A stretch of 64,000 nucleotides of DNA from Enterobacter dykesii. Its GTDB lineage: Bacteria > Pseudomonadota > Gammaproteobacteria > Enterobacterales > Enterobacteriaceae. The notes beneath the pieces are model-generated. The model worked only from the letters and a program-made list of their open reading frames with translations, was not told where the DNA came from and did no database searches. Below are positions 20,114-31,394 of this stretch, piece by piece. Location: contig NZ_CP126604.1 of the NCBI RefSeq assembly GCF_008364625.2, positions 620,001 to 684,000 of the forward strand, read 5' to 3'. The position numbers and the translations under genes were made by a program. How positions within the stretch are numbered: the stretch's first letter is position 1; each line of letters opens with the position of its first letter.

Positions 20114-20656
20114 AATGGTGCGGTCAAACTGCTCGTTCAGCACTTCACCCATTGCGAGGTAGATAGCGCTTGCGCCGCAAACCAGACCAATCCAGCCTGC
20201 AACATGAACGATGCCTTCGTTATCCACCAGGTGACCGATCGCCAGCAGGGCGAACAGCACGGTCAGGCTCAGGAAAACGAACTGCAGCATGCGGTTACCT
20301 TTCAGGGTACCGAAGAACATGAACAGGGTGAAGACGCCCCACAGGCCCAGGTAAACGCCCAGGAAGTGGGCGTTTGCCGCGTCTGCCATGCCCATTTTAG
20401 GCAGCAGCAGAATGGCAACCAGGGTCAGCCAGAAAGAACCGTAAGAGGTGAAGGCGGTTAAGCCGAAGGTATTGCCTTTCTTATATTCCAGCAGGCCCGC
20501 GAAGATTTGCGCGATACCGCCGTAAAAAATGCCCATCGCCAGGATGATGCCATCCATCGGGAACATCCCGATATTGTGCAGGTTCAGCAGGATAGTGGTC
20601 ATGCCAAAACCCATCAGGCCCAGCGGAGCCGGATTAGCCAACTTAGTGTTGCCCAT
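20090..20656 (-). CDS. satP: Acetate/succinate:proton symporter SatP
   Basis: Inner-membrane monocarboxylate uptake protein of the GPR1/FUN34/YaaH (AceTr) family. 188 residues with six membrane segments. The family signature NPAPLGLMGFGMTT is near the N-terminus (residues 8-21). Convergent with the upstream MFS gene and overlapping it by 24 bases; divergent from dnaK, with a 296-base gap that holds the dnaK heat-shock promoters. Confidence 0.95.
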   Translation of the reverse strand: MGNTKLANPAPLGLMGFGMTTILLNLHNIGMFPMDGIILAMGIFYGGIAQIFAGLLEYKKGNTFGLTAFTSYGSFWLTLVAILLLPKMGMADAANAHFLGVYLGLWGVFTLFMFFGTLKGNRMLQFVFLSLTVLFALLAIGHLVDNEGIVHVAGWIGLVCGASAIYLAMGEVLNEQFDRTILPIGEKH

Positions 20657-20802
20657 AAGTCCTCAAAAAAATCATCATTAATATGGTGAAATGGTTAAAC
20701 CCGCGTCAATACTCCCTGACGGGGCGCGGCATCATAATGGGCGCTATCGATGGCGTCTATGATCTCATCAGGGTGAAATTAAAATTTTTTTTATGCTTGC
20801 CC

Positions 20803-20830
20803 CTTGATGGATGCCGTCGCGACCCCATCT
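20803..20830 (+). promoter_or_regulatory. dnaK sigma-32 promoter P1
   Basis: CTTGATG (20803-20809) and CCCCATCT (20823-20830), spaced by 13 bases, match the heat-shock consensus CTTGAAA-N(11-16)-CCCCAT-T. The position is equivalent to E. coli dnaK P1. Confidence 0.88.
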
Positions 20831-20877
20831 TGTAGTCAACCGCAGTGTGTGGACCTGAAAAAAATCAAATCTGGGTA

Positions 20878-20905
20878 GTTGAAAAAGCACGTTCTGCCCT
20901 TATTA
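20878..20905 (+). promoter_or_regulatory. dnaK sigma-32 promoter P2
   Basis: GTTGAAA (20878-20884) followed by a GCCCTTATTA element resembles E. coli dnaK P2, the weaker, proximal heat-shock promoter. Confidence 0.7.
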
Positions 20906-20952
20906 CAGGTACACAACCACATGTTGACTGAATTTTTAGTGGAGACGTTTAG

Positions 20953-22866
20953 ATGGGTAAAATTATTGGTATCGACCTGGGTACTACCAACTCTTGTGTA
21001 GCGATTATGGATGGCACTACTGCACGCGTGCTGGAGAACGCCGAGGGCGATCGCACCACGCCTTCTATCATTGCTTATACCCAGGATGGTGAAACTCTGG
21101 TTGGTCAGCCGGCTAAACGTCAGGCAGTGACAAACCCGCAAAACACCCTGTTTGCGATTAAACGCCTGATCGGCCGCCGCTTCCAGGACGAAGAAGTTCA
21201 GCGTGACGTTTCCATCATGCCTTACAAAATCATCGCGGCAGATAACGGCGATGCATGGCTTGATGTGAAAGGCACCAAAACTGCACCACCGCAGATTTCT
21301 GCTGAAGTGCTGAAAAAAATGAAGAAAACCGCTGAAGATTACCTGGGTGAGCCGGTAACTGAAGCTGTTATCACCGTTCCTGCATACTTCAACGATGCTC
21401 AGCGTCAGGCAACCAAAGATGCTGGTCGTATCGCAGGTCTGGAAGTAAAACGTATCATCAACGAACCAACCGCTGCTGCACTGGCTTACGGTCTGGATAA
21501 AGAAGTTGGCAACCGTACTATCGCGGTTTACGACCTGGGTGGTGGTACCTTCGATATCTCTATTATCGAAATCGACGAAGTTGACGGCGAAAAAACCTTT
21601 GAAGTTCTGGCAACCAACGGTGATACCCACCTGGGTGGTGAAGACTTCGATACCCGTCTGATCAACTACCTCGTTGACGAGTTCAAGAAAGATCAGGGCA
21701 TTGACCTGCGTAACGACCCGCTGGCCATGCAGCGCCTGAAAGAAGCCGCTGAGAAAGCGAAGATCGAGCTGTCTTCCGCTCAGCAGACCGACGTGAACCT
21801 GCCGTACATTACTGCAGACGCGACCGGTCCTAAACACATGAACATCAAAGTGACCCGTGCGAAACTGGAAAGCCTGGTAGAAGACCTGGTGAACCGTTCA
21901 ATCGAGCCGCTGAAAGTTGCCCTGCAGGACGCTGGCCTGTCCGTATCCGATATCCAGGACGTTATCCTGGTGGGTGGTCAGACGCGTATGCCAATGGTTC
22001 AGAAGAAAGTGGCTGAGTTCTTTGGTAAAGAGCCACGTAAAGACGTTAACCCGGACGAAGCGGTTGCAATCGGTGCTGCGGTTCAGGGTGGCGTACTGAC
22101 CGGTGAAGTTAAAGACGTACTGCTGCTGGACGTTACCCCGCTGTCTCTGGGTATCGAAACCATGGGCGGTGTGATGACTGCGCTCATCAACAAAAACACC
22201 ACCATCCCAACGAAACACAGCCAGGTGTTCTCTACCGCTGAAGACAACCAGTCTGCGGTAACCATCCATGTGATTCAGGGTGAGCGTAAGCGTGCGGCGG
22301 ATAACAAATCTCTGGGTCAGTTCAACCTGGACGGTATTAACCCGGCACCGCGCGGCATGCCGCAGATCGAAGTCACCTTCGACATCGATGCTGACGGTAT
22401 CCTGCACGTGTCTGCGAAAGACAAAAACAGCGGTAAAGAGCAGAAGATCACCATCAAGGCATCTTCTGGCCTGAACGAAGCGGAAATCGAAAAAATGGTT
22501 CGCGATGCCGAAGCTAACGCGGAATCCGACCGTAAGTTCGAAGAGCTGGTTCAGACCCGTAACCAGGGTGACCATCTGCTGCACAGCACCCGTAAGCAGG
22601 TTGAAGAAGCAGGCGATAAACTGCCAGCGGAAGACAAGACTGCTATCGAAGCTGCACTGAGTGCGCTGGAATCCTCACTGAAAGGTGAAGACAAAGCGGA
22701 CATCGAAGCGAAGATGCAGGAACTGGCGCAGGCTTCTCAGAAGCTGATGGAAATCGCTCAGCAGCAGCACGCTCAACAGCAGGCGGGCGCTGACGCTTCA
22801 GCGAACAACGCGAAAGACGACGACGTTGTCGACGCTGAGTTCGAAGAAGTCAAAGATAAAAAATAA
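20953..22866 (+). CDS. dnaK: Hsp70 chaperone DnaK
   Basis: ATP-driven chaperone for folding, disaggregation and sigma-32 control, working with DnaJ and GrpE. 637 residues. The nucleotide-binding domain (1 to about 385) has [24 protein letters not shown] and [13 protein letters not shown]. The linker [16 protein letters not shown] leads into the substrate-binding domain and helical lid. The acidic tail ends [11 protein letters not shown]. Codon use is that of a very highly expressed gene. The ribosome site GGAG precedes the ATG. Operon with dnaJ, 87 bases downstream. Confidence 0.99.
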   Translation: MGKIIGIDLGTTNSCVAIMDGTTARVLENAEGDRTTPSIIAYTQDGETLVGQPAKRQAVTNPQNTLFAIKRLIGRRFQDEEVQRDVSIMPYKIIAADNGDAWLDVKGTKTAPPQISAEVLKKMKKTAEDYLGEPVTEAVITVPAYFNDAQRQATKDAGRIAGLEVKRIINEPTAAALAYGLDKEVGNRTIAVYDLGGGTFDISIIEIDEVDGEKTFEVLATNGDTHLGGEDFDTRLINYLVDEFKKDQGIDLRNDPLAMQRLKEAAEKAKIELSSAQQTDVNLPYITADATGPKHMNIKVTRAKLESLVEDLVNRSIEPLKVALQDAGLSVSDIQDVILVGGQTRMPMVQKKVAEFFGKEPRKDVNPDEAVAIGAAVQGGVLTGEVKDVLLLDVTPLSLGIETMGGVMTALINKNTTIPTKHSQVFSTAEDNQSAVTIHVIQGERKRAADNKSLGQFNLDGINPAPRGMPQIEVTFDIDADGILHVSAKDKNSGKEQKITIKASSGLNEAEIEKMVRDAEANAESDRKFEELVQTRNQGDHLLHSTRKQVEEAGDKLPAEDKTAIEAALSALESSLKGEDKADIEAKMQELAQASQKLMEIAQQQHAQQQAGADASANNAKDDDVVDAEFEEVKDKK

Positions 22867-22892
22867 TCGCCCTGATGCAGGGTAATTAATCG

Positions 22893-22925
22893 GCACGGGC
22901 GTAGGAGAACTCTCCACGCCCGTGC
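22893..22925 (+). other. Hairpin in the dnaK-dnaJ intercistronic gap
   Basis: GCACGGGCGT (22893-22902) pairs with ACGCCCGTGC (22916-22925), and an inner GGAG pairs with CTCC. No T run follows, so it is not an intrinsic terminator. It probably protects the dnaK transcript or limits dnaJ output. It lies 28 bases before the dnaJ start. Confidence 0.75.
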
Positions 22926-22953
22926 TCGCATGTTAAGGGGCTTAAAAAAACCA

Positions 22954-24099
22954 ATGGCAAAGCAAGACTATTACGAGATTTTAGGCGTTCCGAAAACTGC
23001 GGAAGAGCGTGAAATCAAAAAGGCGTACAAGCGCCTGGCCATGAAATTCCACCCGGACCGTAACCAGGGTGACAAAGAGGCTGAAGCCAAATTTAAAGAG
23101 ATCAAAGAAGCCTACGAAGTCCTGACCGATGCACAAAAACGTGCGGCCTATGACCAGTACGGTCACGCAGCCTTTGAACAGGGCGGCATGGGCGGCGGTG
23201 GATTCGGTGGCGGCGGCTTTGGCGGCGGCGCTGACTTCAGCGATATCTTTGGCGATGTATTTGGCGACATCTTCGGCGGCGGCCGTGGTCGTCAGCGCGC
23301 GGCGCGCGGCGCGGACCTGCGCTACAACATGGAGCTGACGCTGGAAGAGGCCGTTCGCGGTGTCACCAAAGAGATCCGTATTCCGACGCTGGAAGAGTGT
23401 GACGTTTGCCACGGCAGCGGCGCGAAAGCGGGCACACAGCCTCAGACCTGTCCAACCTGTCACGGCTCTGGTCAGGTACAGATGCGTCAGGGCTTCTTCG
23501 CGGTACAGCAGGCCTGTCCTCACTGTCACGGTCGCGGCACGCTGATTAAAGATCCGTGCACCAAATGCCACGGCCACGGTCGCGTTGAGAAAACCAAAAC
23601 TCTGTCCGTTAAGATCCCGGCTGGCGTCGATACGGGCGACCGCATCCGTCTGGCGGGTGAGGGCGAAGCAGGCGAGCACGGCGCACCGGCGGGCGATCTG
23701 TACGTTCAGGTGCAGGTGAAACAGCACGCCATCTTCGAGCGTGAAGGTAATAATCTGTACTGCGAAGTGCCGATCAACTTCGCGATGGCGGCACTCGGTG
23801 GTGAAATCGAAGTGCCTACGCTGGACGGTCGCGTGAACCTGAAAGTACCGGGCGAAACCCAGACCGGCAAGCTGTTCCGCATGCGCGGGAAAGGCGTCAA
23901 ATCCGTTCGCGGTGGCGCCCAGGGCGACCTGCTGTGCCGCGTCGTCGTCGAAACGCCGGTTGGCCTGAACGACAAGCAGAAACAGCTGCTGAAAGAACTG
24001 CAGGAGAGCTTTGGCGGCCCAACGGGTGAGAAAAACAGCCCGCGTTCCAAAAGCTTCTTCGATGGCGTCAAAAAATTCTTCGATGATTTGACCCGCTAA
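22954..24099 (+). CDS. dnaJ: Hsp40 co-chaperone DnaJ
   Basis: Delivers substrates to DnaK and stimulates its ATPase. 381 residues (E. coli 376). The J domain has HPD at 33-35. A Gly/Phe-rich stretch spans about 75-110. The zinc-binding domain has four CxxCxGxG repeats ([32 protein letters not shown]). The ATG at 22954 gives the known [12 protein letters not shown] start; an in-frame ATG at 22930 would add eight residues and is rejected. Confidence 0.98.
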   Translation: MAKQDYYEILGVPKTAEEREIKKAYKRLAMKFHPDRNQGDKEAEAKFKEIKEAYEVLTDAQKRAAYDQYGHAAFEQGGMGGGGFGGGGFGGGADFSDIFGDVFGDIFGGGRGRQRAARGADLRYNMELTLEEAVRGVTKEIRIPTLEECDVCHGSGAKAGTQPQTCPTCHGSGQVQMRQGFFAVQQACPHCHGRGTLIKDPCTKCHGHGRVEKTKTLSVKIPAGVDTGDRIRLAGEGEAGEHGAPAGDLYVQVQVKQHAIFEREGNNLYCEVPINFAMAALGGEIEVPTLDGRVNLKVPGETQTGKLFRMRGKGVKSVRGGAQGDLLCRVVVETPVGLNDKQKQLLKELQESFGGPTGEKNSPRSKSFFDGVKKFFDDLTR

Positions 24100-24124
24100 T
24101 TCGTTAGCTGGTTTTCATCTTCTC

Positions 24125-24153
24125 AAAGCCCGGAAGCGATTCCGGGCTTTTTT
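24125..24153 (+). terminator. dnaKJ terminator
   Basis: Stem AAAGCCCGGA / TCCGGGCTTT followed by further Ts, 25 bases after dnaJ; a classical intrinsic terminator. Confidence 0.93.
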
Positions 24154-24271
24154 ATTTGCGCGTATAGCTCGGTTAAACTGAATCTATACTCAATATTAAT
24201 CTGTTTTTGCCGAGTTATCTCGCTTGGTATTATGGTTTTATCGAGGTATTGTTGTAAAAGAGAGAGCTTAA

Positions 24272-25447
24272 ATGAAATTACTACACCGTTTCTTTAGCAG
24301 TGAGGCGTCCGGTGGCGTGATCCTGATTATTGCCGCAGCGGCCGCGATGGTGCTGGCTAACCTTGGCATCACGCAGGATCTCTACCATGCATTTCTGGAA
24401 ACGCCCGTTGAGCTGAAGGTCGGGGCGCTGGAAATTAACAAGAACATGCTGCTGTGGATCAACGATGCGCTAATGGCGGTGTTCTTCCTGCTGGTGGGGC
24501 TTGAGGTTAAGCGCGAGCTGGTTCTGGGCTCGCTTGCCAGCCGCCAGCGCGCGGCGTTTCCTGTGATCGCAGCCATCGGCGGAATGGTCGTTCCGGCGTT
24601 GCTCTTCCTTGCGTTCACCTGGCAGGATCCTGTTGCGCGTGACGGCTGGGCGATCCCGGCCGCGACGGATATCGCCTTTGCACTCGGTGTCTTAGCATTG
24701 CTCGGTAGCCGCGTGCCGGTGGCCCTGAAAATCTTCCTGATGGCGCTGGCGATCATCGATGACCTGGGTGCCATTGTGATTATCGCGCTGTTCTACACCA
24801 GCGATCTGTCGATCCTGTCCCTGAGCGTCGCCGCCGGGGCGATTGCGGTGCTGGCGCTGCTGAACATCTTCAATGTTCGCCGCATCGGTATCTATATCCT
24901 GGTGGGGATGGTGCTGTGGACGGCGGTGCTGAAATCCGGCGTGCACGCAACGCTGGCAGGCGTGATTGTGGGCTTCTTCGTGCCGCTTAAGCCGCAGGAC
25001 GGCAAGTCACCTGCCAAACAGCTGGAGCATGTGCTACACCCGTGGGTTGCCTTTATGATCCTGCCGCTGTTTGCGTTTGCCAACGCGGGCGTTTCCCTCG
25101 GCGGCGTGACCCTGGACGGGCTGACGTCCGTGCTGCCGCTGGGCATTATTGCCGGGCTGTTTATCGGTAAGCCGTTGGGTATTAGCCTCTTCTGCTGGCT
25201 GGCGACGAAGCTGAAGCTGGCGTCATTGCCGCACGGCACAACCTTTGGTCAAATTATGGCCGTCGGCGTGCTGTGTGGAATCGGCTTTACGATGTCGATC
25301 TTTATCTCGACGCTGGCCTTTGGTGCGCATGCGCCTGAGCTTATCGTCTGGGCTAAACTCGGCATTCTCATCGGGTCATTACTGGCCGCGGTAATCGGTT
25401 ATACCTTGTTGAAGGTGAAGCTGTCCGGACAGGCCGTCCGGGCATAA
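24272..25447 (+). CDS. nhaA: Na+/H+ antiporter NhaA
   Basis: Electrogenic exchanger of one Na+ (or Li+) for two H+, giving salt and alkaline pH tolerance. 391 residues (E. coli 388), with 12 membrane segments. The ion-binding aspartate pair is in [14 protein letters not shown] (E. coli Asp163/164), and [10 protein letters not shown] holds the conserved Asp133. Followed by nhaR 58 bases downstream, with a strong hairpin between. Confidence 0.97.
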   Translation: MKLLHRFFSSEASGGVILIIAAAAAMVLANLGITQDLYHAFLETPVELKVGALEINKNMLLWINDALMAVFFLLVGLEVKRELVLGSLASRQRAAFPVIAAIGGMVVPALLFLAFTWQDPVARDGWAIPAATDIAFALGVLALLGSRVPVALKIFLMALAIIDDLGAIVIIALFYTSDLSILSLSVAAGAIAVLALLNIFNVRRIGIYILVGMVLWTAVLKSGVHATLAGVIVGFFVPLKPQDGKSPAKQLEHVLHPWVAFMILPLFAFANAGVSLGGVTLDGLTSVLPLGIIAGLFIGKPLGISLFCWLATKLKLASLPHGTTFGQIMAVGVLCGIGFTMSIFISTLAFGAHAPELIVWAKLGILIGSLLAAVIGYTLLKVKLSGQAVRA

Positions 25448-25455
25448 CGGAACAC

Positions 25456-25479
25456 CGGGAGGAGGCGTTCCTCCTCCCG
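25456..25479 (+). other. Intercistronic hairpin nhaA-nhaR
   Basis: Perfect 10-base stem CGGGAGGAGG / CCTCCTCCCG with loop CGTT and no T run. It is likely to set the nhaA:nhaR mRNA ratio rather than end transcription. Confidence 0.7.
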
Positions 25480-25505
25480 ATACACACTCAGGGAGAGAAG
25501 ATGCG

Positions 25506-26405
25506 ATGTCTCATTTAAATTACAACCATCTGTACTACTTCTGGCACGTCTACAAACAGGGCTCGGTAGTGGGGGCGGCAGAGGCGCTCTACCTGACGCC
25601 GCAAACCATCACCGGGCAAATCAAGGCCCTGGAAGAGCGTCTGCAGGGCAAGCTGTTCAAGCGTAAGGGACGTGGGATTGAACCCAGCGAACTGGGTGAG
25701 CTGGTTTTCCGCTATGCGGACAAAATGTTCACCCTGAGCCAGGAGATGCTGGATATCGTCAACTACCGCAAAGAGTCGAACCTGCTCTTTGACGTGGGCG
25801 TGGCGGATGCGCTGTCCAAGCGGCTGGTGAGCGGCGTGCTGGATGCGGCGGTAGTCGAAGACGAGCAAATCCACCTGCGCTGCTTTGAATCAACCCACGA
25901 GATGCTGCTGGAACAGCTGAGCCAGCACAAGCTGGACATGATTATCTCGGACTGCCCGATTGACTCCACCCAGCAGGAAGGGCTGTTCTCGGTGAAGATT
26001 GGCGAATGCGGCGTGAGCTTCTGGTGCATTAACCCGCCGCCGGAGAAACCGTTCCCCGCGTGCCTTGAAGAGCGCCGCCTGCTGGTACCGGGAAGGCGTT
26101 CCATGCTCGGACGCAAGCTGCTGAACTGGTTTAACTCGCAGGGGCTAAAGGTAGAAATCCTCGGTGAGTTCGACGATGCGGCGCTGATGAAAGCTTTTGG
26201 CGAAGCGCATAATGCGATCTTCGTTGCGCCGACGCTGTATGCGCACGATCTCTATTCGGACGACAAGATTACGGAGATAGGCAGAGTGGATAACGTGATG
26301 GAGGAGTACCACGCCATATTTGCCGAAAGAATGATTCAGCACCCGGCGGTGCAGCGAATCTGCAATCGTGACTACTCGGCGCTGTTTACGCCACCGGCAA
26401 TCTGA
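25506..26405 (+). CDS. nhaR: LysR-family activator NhaR
   Basis: Na+-responsive activator of nhaA and, in E. coli, of osmC and pgaABCD. 299 residues. The N-terminal winged helix-turn-helix is [23 protein letters not shown]..., with [12 protein letters not shown] as the recognition region; the rest is the periplasmic-binding-like effector domain. E. coli NhaR starts two residues earlier (MSMSH); here [13 protein letters not shown] is the start at 25506. Confidence 0.96.
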   Translation: MSHLNYNHLYYFWHVYKQGSVVGAAEALYLTPQTITGQIKALEERLQGKLFKRKGRGIEPSELGELVFRYADKMFTLSQEMLDIVNYRKESNLLFDVGVADALSKRLVSGVLDAAVVEDEQIHLRCFESTHEMLLEQLSQHKLDMIISDCPIDSTQQEGLFSVKIGECGVSFWCINPPPEKPFPACLEERRLLVPGRRSMLGRKLLNWFNSQGLKVEILGEFDDAALMKAFGEAHNAIFVAPTLYAHDLYSDDKITEIGRVDNVMEEYHAIFAERMIQHPAVQRICNRDYSALFTPPAI

Positions 26406-26411
26406 AGGCAT

Positions 26412-26440
26412 AAAAAAACCCGCGTTAAGCGGGTTCTTTA
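26412..26440. terminator. Bidirectional terminator between nhaR and rpsT
   Basis: Stem AACCCGC / GCGGGTT with loop GTTAA, preceded by seven As and followed by CTTT. It serves nhaR on the plus strand and, with a better T run, rpsT on the minus strand. Confidence 0.85.
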
Positions 26441-26462
26441 AACAAGCAACAACAAGTAGCGA

Positions 26463-26759
<297 letters not shown>

Positions 26760-26772
26760 TCAAAGGCCGAGG

Positions 26773-26801
26773 AATATGCCCTCTTTGCCTTCTTTTGTCA
26801 A
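26773..26801 (-). promoter_or_regulatory. rpsT promoter P2
   Basis: On the minus strand TTGACA is followed after exactly 17 bases by CATATT, with a GC-rich discriminator (CCTCGGCC), as expected of a stringently controlled ribosomal promoter. Confidence 0.8.
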
Positions 26802-26862
26802 TGGATTTGTGCAAATAAGCGCCGTTAATTAGCGACGCTACGTTACGTAGTGATGGCGCAGG

Positions 26863-26891
26863 ATTCTACCAGCTTGTCTTCCCTGAATACA
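26863..26891 (-). promoter_or_regulatory. rpsT promoter P1
   Basis: On the minus strand TGTATT, 17 bases, then TAGAAT and the GC-rich CCTGCGCC. It lies about 90 bases upstream of P2, the same tandem layout as E. coli rpsT. Confidence 0.6.
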
Positions 26892-26995
26892 GCCTTTCGG
26901 CATAAAAATCGCAGTTCAGGAGCAGATTTTTTCGCTGCGAAAGGTCAGCCTGATGAAATCATTACGGCTTTCTGTTTTGCGCGAACAATCGCCGG

Positions 26996-27024
26996 TTAAC
27001 CTTAACCGCTGTACAAGGTATACT
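26996..27024 (+). promoter_or_regulatory. Likely ribF promoter
   Basis: TTAACC and TATACT spaced by 17 bases, ending 30 bases before the ribF ATG. Together with the rpsT promoters this accounts for the 327-base gap between rpsT and ribF; I see no gene in that gap. Confidence 0.55.
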
Positions 27025-27053
27025 TTGGCGATTTTCACTGTTTTGAGCCAGAC

Positions 27054-27980
27054 ATGAAGCTGATACGCGGCATACATAATCTCAGCAGCGCGCCACACGG
27101 GTGCGTGCTGACTATTGGTAATTTCGACGGCGTGCATCGTGGTCATCAGGCGCTGTTGCAGGGATTGCGTAAAGAAGGGGAGGCCCGTGGCCTGCCCGTT
27201 GTAGTGATGATTTTCGAGCCGCAGCCGCTGGAGCTGTTCGCGGGCGATAAATCTCCCGCCCGACTCACTCGCCTGCGCGAGAAGTTGCGCTATCTGGCGG
27301 AGTCCGGCGTGGACTATGTATTGTGTTTACGTTTCGATCGTCGCTTTGCCGCGCTGACAGCACAAAACTTCGTCAGCGACCTGCTGGTTAAGCGTCTTGG
27401 CGTACAGTTTCTCGCCGTGGGTGATGATTTCCGCTTTGGCGCTGGTCGTCAGGGCGATTTCTTGCTATTACAGAAGGCTGGTCTGGAGTACGGATTTGAC
27501 GTCACCAGCGCGATGACCTTCTGCGAAGGCGGCGTGCGCGTCAGCAGCACGGCGGTGCGTCAGGCGCTGGCTAATGATGACCTGGACACGGCTGAAACCC
27601 TGCTGGGGCATCCGTTCACTATCTCAGGCCGCGTGGTCCATGGCGATGCGCTGGGCCGCACGATAGGCTTCCCGACGGCGAATATACCGCTGCGTCGTCA
27701 GGTTTCCCCGGTTAAAGGGGTGTATGCGGTGGAAGTAGCAGGACTGGGCGATAAGCCGTTATACGGCGTCGCCAACATTGGCACGCGTCCGACCGTCGCC
27801 GGTGTGCGTCAACAGTTAGAAGTGCACCTGCTGGACGTTGTAATGGACCTCTATGGTCGCCATATAGATGTGATACTGCGGAAAAAAATACGCAACGAGC
27901 AGCGATTTGGTTCGCTGGATGAACTAAAAGCGCAAATTGCGCGAGATGAATTGACGGCCCGCGAGTTTTTTGGGCTTTGA
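27054..27980 (+). CDS. ribF: Bifunctional riboflavin kinase / FAD synthetase
   Basis: Makes FMN from riboflavin and then FAD. 308 residues (E. coli 313). The N-terminal nucleotidyltransferase domain has LTIGNFDGVHRGHQALL and VGDDFRFGAGRQGD. The C-terminal riboflavin kinase domain (about 185-305) has GRTIGFPTANIPL and YGVANIGTRPTV. Head of the ribF-ileS-lspA-fkpB-ispH run. Confidence 0.97.
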   Translation: MKLIRGIHNLSSAPHGCVLTIGNFDGVHRGHQALLQGLRKEGEARGLPVVVMIFEPQPLELFAGDKSPARLTRLREKLRYLAESGVDYVLCLRFDRRFAALTAQNFVSDLLVKRLGVQFLAVGDDFRFGAGRQGDFLLLQKAGLEYGFDVTSAMTFCEGGVRVSSTAVRQALANDDLDTAETLLGHPFTISGRVVHGDALGRTIGFPTANIPLRRQVSPVKGVYAVEVAGLGDKPLYGVANIGTRPTVAGVRQQLEVHLLDVVMDLYGRHIDVILRKKIRNEQRFGSLDELKAQIARDELTAREFFGL

Positions 27981-28025
27981 ACCCGGCTTAACTGCCTACG
28001 TGATAAATACGGAACCGAGAATCTG

Positions 28026-30842
28026 ATGAGTGACTATAAATCAACCCTGAATTTGCCGGAAACAGGGTTCCCGATGCGCGGCGATCTCGCCAAGCGCGAA
28101 CCGGGAATGCTGGCGCGTTGGACCGATGATGACCTGTACGGCATCATTCGTGCAGCCAAAAAAGGCAAAAAAACCTTCATTCTGCATGATGGCCCCCCAT
28201 ATGCGAATGGCAGCATTCATATTGGTCACTCGGTTAACAAGATTCTGAAAGACATTATCGTGAAGTCCAAAGGCCTCACGGGATATGACTCGCCTTACGT
28301 TCCGGGTTGGGACTGCCACGGTCTGCCAATCGAGCTGAAAGTGGAGCAAGAGTTTGGCAAACCGGGTGAGAAGTTCACCGCCGCCGAGTTCCGTGCGAAG
28401 TGCCGCGAATACGCAGCCACGCAGGTTGACGGTCAGCGCGCTGACTTCATCCGTCTGGGCGTGCTGGGCGACTGGTCGCACCCGTACCTGACCATGGACT
28501 TCAAAACCGAAGCCAACATCATCCGCGCGCTGGGTAAAATCATCGGTAACGGCCACCTGCACAAAGGCGCTAAGCCGGTGCACTGGTGCGTGGACTGCCG
28601 TTCTGCGCTGGCAGAAGCGGAAGTTGAGTATTACGACAAAACCTCTCCATCTATCGACGTGGCGTTCAACGCTGTCGATCAGGATGCGGTGAAGGCTAAA
28701 TTTGGCGTCTCCTCGGTAAATGGCCCGATCTCTCTGGTGATCTGGACTACCACACCGTGGACCCTGCCAGCGAACCGTGCGATCTCCCTGTCCGGTGAGT
28801 TCGAATACGCGCTGGTGCAGATTGACGGTCAGGCGGTTATCCTGGCGAAAGATCTGGTTGAGAGCGTGCTGAAGCGCGCGCATATCAGCGACTACACCGT
28901 GCTGGGTACCGTGAAAGGTGATGCGCTGGAGCTGATGCGCTTCAAACACCCGTTCCTGGACTTCGATGTTCCGGCGATCCTGGGCGACCACGTGACGCTG
29001 GAAGCGGGTACCGGTGCGGTGCATACCGCCGGCGGCCACGGTCCTGACGACTACAACATCAGCCTGAAGTACGGTCTGGAAATCGCTAACCCGGTTGGCC
29101 CGGACGGATCTTATCTGCCTGGCACCTATCCGGCGCTGGACGGTATCAACGTCTTCAAAGCGAACGACATCATCGTCGACATGCTGCGCACCAGCGGCGC
29201 GCTGCTGCACGTTGAAAAAATGCAGCACAGCTATCCGTGCTGCTGGCGTCATAAAACGCCGATCATCTTCCGTGCGACCCCGCAGTGGTTCGTCAGCATG
29301 GATCAGAAAGGCCTGCGCGAGCAGTCTCTGAAAGAGATCAAAGGCGTGCAGTGGATCCCTGACTGGGGCCAGGCGCGTATTGAATCCATGGTGGCTAACC
29401 GTCCTGACTGGTGTATCTCCCGTCAGCGTACCTGGGGTGTGCCGATGTCTCTGTTCGTGCATAAAGAGACGCAGGAGCTGCACCCGAACACCCTGGAACT
29501 GATGGAAGAAGTGGCGAAGCGCGTCGAAGTTGACGGTATTCAGGCGTGGTGGGATCTCGACTCCCGCGACATCCTGGGCGCTGACGCAGACAACTACGAG
29601 AAAGTGCCGGATACCCTGGACGTGTGGTTCGACTCCGGGTCTACCCACTCCTCCGTGGTTGACGTGCGTCCGGAATTTGCCGGTCACGCTGCCGATATGT
29701 ATCTGGAAGGGTCTGACCAACACCGCGGCTGGTTCATGTCATCTCTGATGATCTCCACCGCCATGAAGGGTAAAGCGCCTTACCGTCAGGTACTGACTCA
29801 CGGCTTCACCGTGGATGGTCAGGGCCGTAAGATGTCCAAATCTATCGGTAACACCGTTTCTCCGCAGGATGTGATGAACAAGCTGGGCGCAGACATTCTG
29901 CGTCTGTGGGTGGCCTCTACCGATTACACCGGCGAAATGGCGGTGTCCGACGAGATCCTGAAGCGTGCTGCCGACAGCTATCGTCGTATCCGTAACACCG
30001 CGCGCTTCCTGCTGGCGAACCTGAACGGGTTCGATCCGGCAAAAGACATGGTGAAACCGGAAGAGATGGTGGTGCTGGATCGCTGGGCGGTAGGCTGCGC
30101 GAAAGCGGCGCAGGAAGATATCCTGAAAGCCTATGAGTCTTACGACTTCCACGAAGTGGTGCAGCGCCTGATGCGCTTCTGCTCCATCGAGATGGGCTCG
30201 TTCTACCTCGACATCATCAAAGACCGCCAGTACACCGCGAAAGCGGACAGCGTGGCGCGTCGTAGCTGCCAGACCGCGCTGTTCCACATCGCAGAAGCGC
30301 TGGTGCGCTGGATGGCGCCGATCATGTCCTTCACCGCGGATGAAATCTGGGGCTACCTGCCGGGCGACCGTGAGAAGTATGTGTTCACGGGCGAGTGGTA
30401 CGAAGGTCTGTTCGATCTCTCCAGCACCGAAGCGATGAACGATGCCTTCTGGGACGAGCTGCTGAAAGTGCGTGGCGAAGTGAACAAGGTTATCGAGCAG
30501 GCGCGTGCAGACAAGAAAGTCGGCGGCTCTCTGGAAGCGGCAGTTACGCTGTATGCAGAACCGGAGCTGGCAGCGAAGCTGACGGCGCTGGGCGATGAAT
30601 TACGATTTGTCCTGTTGACCTCCGGTGCGAAAGTTGCGGATTATGCCGATGCTTCTGCTGATGCTCAGCAGAGCGAACTGCTCAAAGGGCTGAAAGTCGC
30701 GCTGAGCAAAGCCGACGGTGATAAATGCCCGCGTTGCTGGCATTACACCACCGATGTTGGCCTGGTGGCGGAACACGCAGACATCTGCGGACGCTGTGTA
30801 AGCAACGTCGCCGGTGACGGCGAAAAACGTAAGTTTGCCTGA
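28026..30842 (+). CDS. ileS: Isoleucyl-tRNA synthetase
   Basis: Class I synthetase with CP1 editing domain. 938 residues, the E. coli length. The HIGH motif is at residues 65-68 ([13 protein letters not shown]) and KMSKS is at 602-606. The C-terminal zinc finger has CPRCWHYT and CGRCVSN. Its stop overlaps the lspA start (TGATG), so translation is coupled. Confidence 0.99.
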   Translation: MSDYKSTLNLPETGFPMRGDLAKREPGMLARWTDDDLYGIIRAAKKGKKTFILHDGPPYANGSIHIGHSVNKILKDIIVKSKGLTGYDSPYVPGWDCHGLPIELKVEQEFGKPGEKFTAAEFRAKCREYAATQVDGQRADFIRLGVLGDWSHPYLTMDFKTEANIIRALGKIIGNGHLHKGAKPVHWCVDCRSALAEAEVEYYDKTSPSIDVAFNAVDQDAVKAKFGVSSVNGPISLVIWTTTPWTLPANRAISLSGEFEYALVQIDGQAVILAKDLVESVLKRAHISDYTVLGTVKGDALELMRFKHPFLDFDVPAILGDHVTLEAGTGAVHTAGGHGPDDYNISLKYGLEIANPVGPDGSYLPGTYPALDGINVFKANDIIVDMLRTSGALLHVEKMQHSYPCCWRHKTPIIFRATPQWFVSMDQKGLREQSLKEIKGVQWIPDWGQARIESMVANRPDWCISRQRTWGVPMSLFVHKETQELHPNTLELMEEVAKRVEVDGIQAWWDLDSRDILGADADNYEKVPDTLDVWFDSGSTHSSVVDVRPEFAGHAADMYLEGSDQHRGWFMSSLMISTAMKGKAPYRQVLTHGFTVDGQGRKMSKSIGNTVSPQDVMNKLGADILRLWVASTDYTGEMAVSDEILKRAADSYRRIRNTARFLLANLNGFDPAKDMVKPEEMVVLDRWAVGCAKAAQEDILKAYESYDFHEVVQRLMRFCSIEMGSFYLDIIKDRQYTAKADSVARRSCQTALFHIAEALVRWMAPIMSFTADEIWGYLPGDREKYVFTGEWYEGLFDLSSTEAMNDAFWDELLKVRGEVNKVIEQARADKKVGGSLEAAVTLYAEPELAAKLTALGDELRFVLLTSGAKVADYADASADAQQSELLKGLKVALSKADGDKCPRCWHYTTDVGLVAEHADICGRCVSNVAGDGEKRKFA

Positions 30843-31342
30843 TGAGTAAAACTCTCTGTTCAACAGGACTGCGCTGGCTGTGGCTGGTTGTGGTGGTGCT
30901 GATTATCGATCTGGGCAGCAAGTTCCTGATCCTCCAGAACTTTGCTCTGGGGGAGACGGTTCCGCTGTTCCCGTCGCTTAACCTGCACTACGCGCGTAAC
31001 TACGGCGCAGCGTTTAGTTTCCTTGCCGACAGCGGTGGCTGGCAGCGCTGGTTCTTTGCGGGTATCGCTCTCGGTATCTGCGTGATCCTCGCGGTGCTGA
31101 TGTACCGCTCGAAGGCGACGCAAAAGCTGAATAACATAGCTTACGCGCTGATCATTGGCGGCGCGCTGGGCAACCTGTTTGACCGCCTGTGGCACGGCTT
31201 TGTGGTCGATATGATCGACTTCTACGTCGGCGACTGGCACTTCGCGACCTTTAACCTCGCTGATAGCGCAATTTGCATCGGTGCGGCGTTAATCGTGCTG
31301 GAAGGCTTCTTGCCTAAACCGGCTGCGAAAGAGCAGGCGTAA
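30842..31342 (+). CDS. lspA: Lipoprotein signal peptidase (signal peptidase II)
   Basis: Inner-membrane aspartyl protease that removes the signal peptide of prolipoproteins after diacylglyceryl transfer; target of globomycin. 166 residues with four membrane segments. The catalytic aspartates are in [18 protein letters not shown] and TFNLADSAI. Its start shares bases with the ileS stop. Confidence 0.97.
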   Translation: MSKTLCSTGLRWLWLVVVVLIIDLGSKFLILQNFALGETVPLFPSLNLHYARNYGAAFSFLADSGGWQRWFFAGIALGICVILAVLMYRSKATQKLNNIAYALIIGGALGNLFDRLWHGFVVDMIDFYVGDWHFATFNLADSAICIGAALIVLEGFLPKPAAKEQA

Positions 31343-31349
31343 TACACTC

Positions 31350-31374
31350 GCCCGGTGGTGAAATGCCACCGGGC
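31350..31374 (+). repeat. REP-like palindrome between lspA and fkpB
   Basis: GCCCGGTGG / CCACCGGGC with a 7-base loop and no T run on the plus strand. It shares the half-site GCCCGGTG with palindromes after thrC and between araA and araD. Confidence 0.6.
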
Positions 31375-31394
31375 AAAACAAGCGAGCAATTTGC

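Noticed and set aside
23201..23290. Gly-rich low-complexity repeat in dnaJ
   Set aside because: This is the normal Gly/Phe-rich linker of DnaJ, a few residues longer than in E. coli, and not an independent repeat element.
28041..29723. 560-codon open frame antisense to ileS
   Set aside because: Same reason: shadow of a highly expressed gene with strong codon bias; no domain seen. Similar shadows oppose ettA (18-1586), slt (1916-3334), carB (36495-37808), dnaK and araA (56953-58392).
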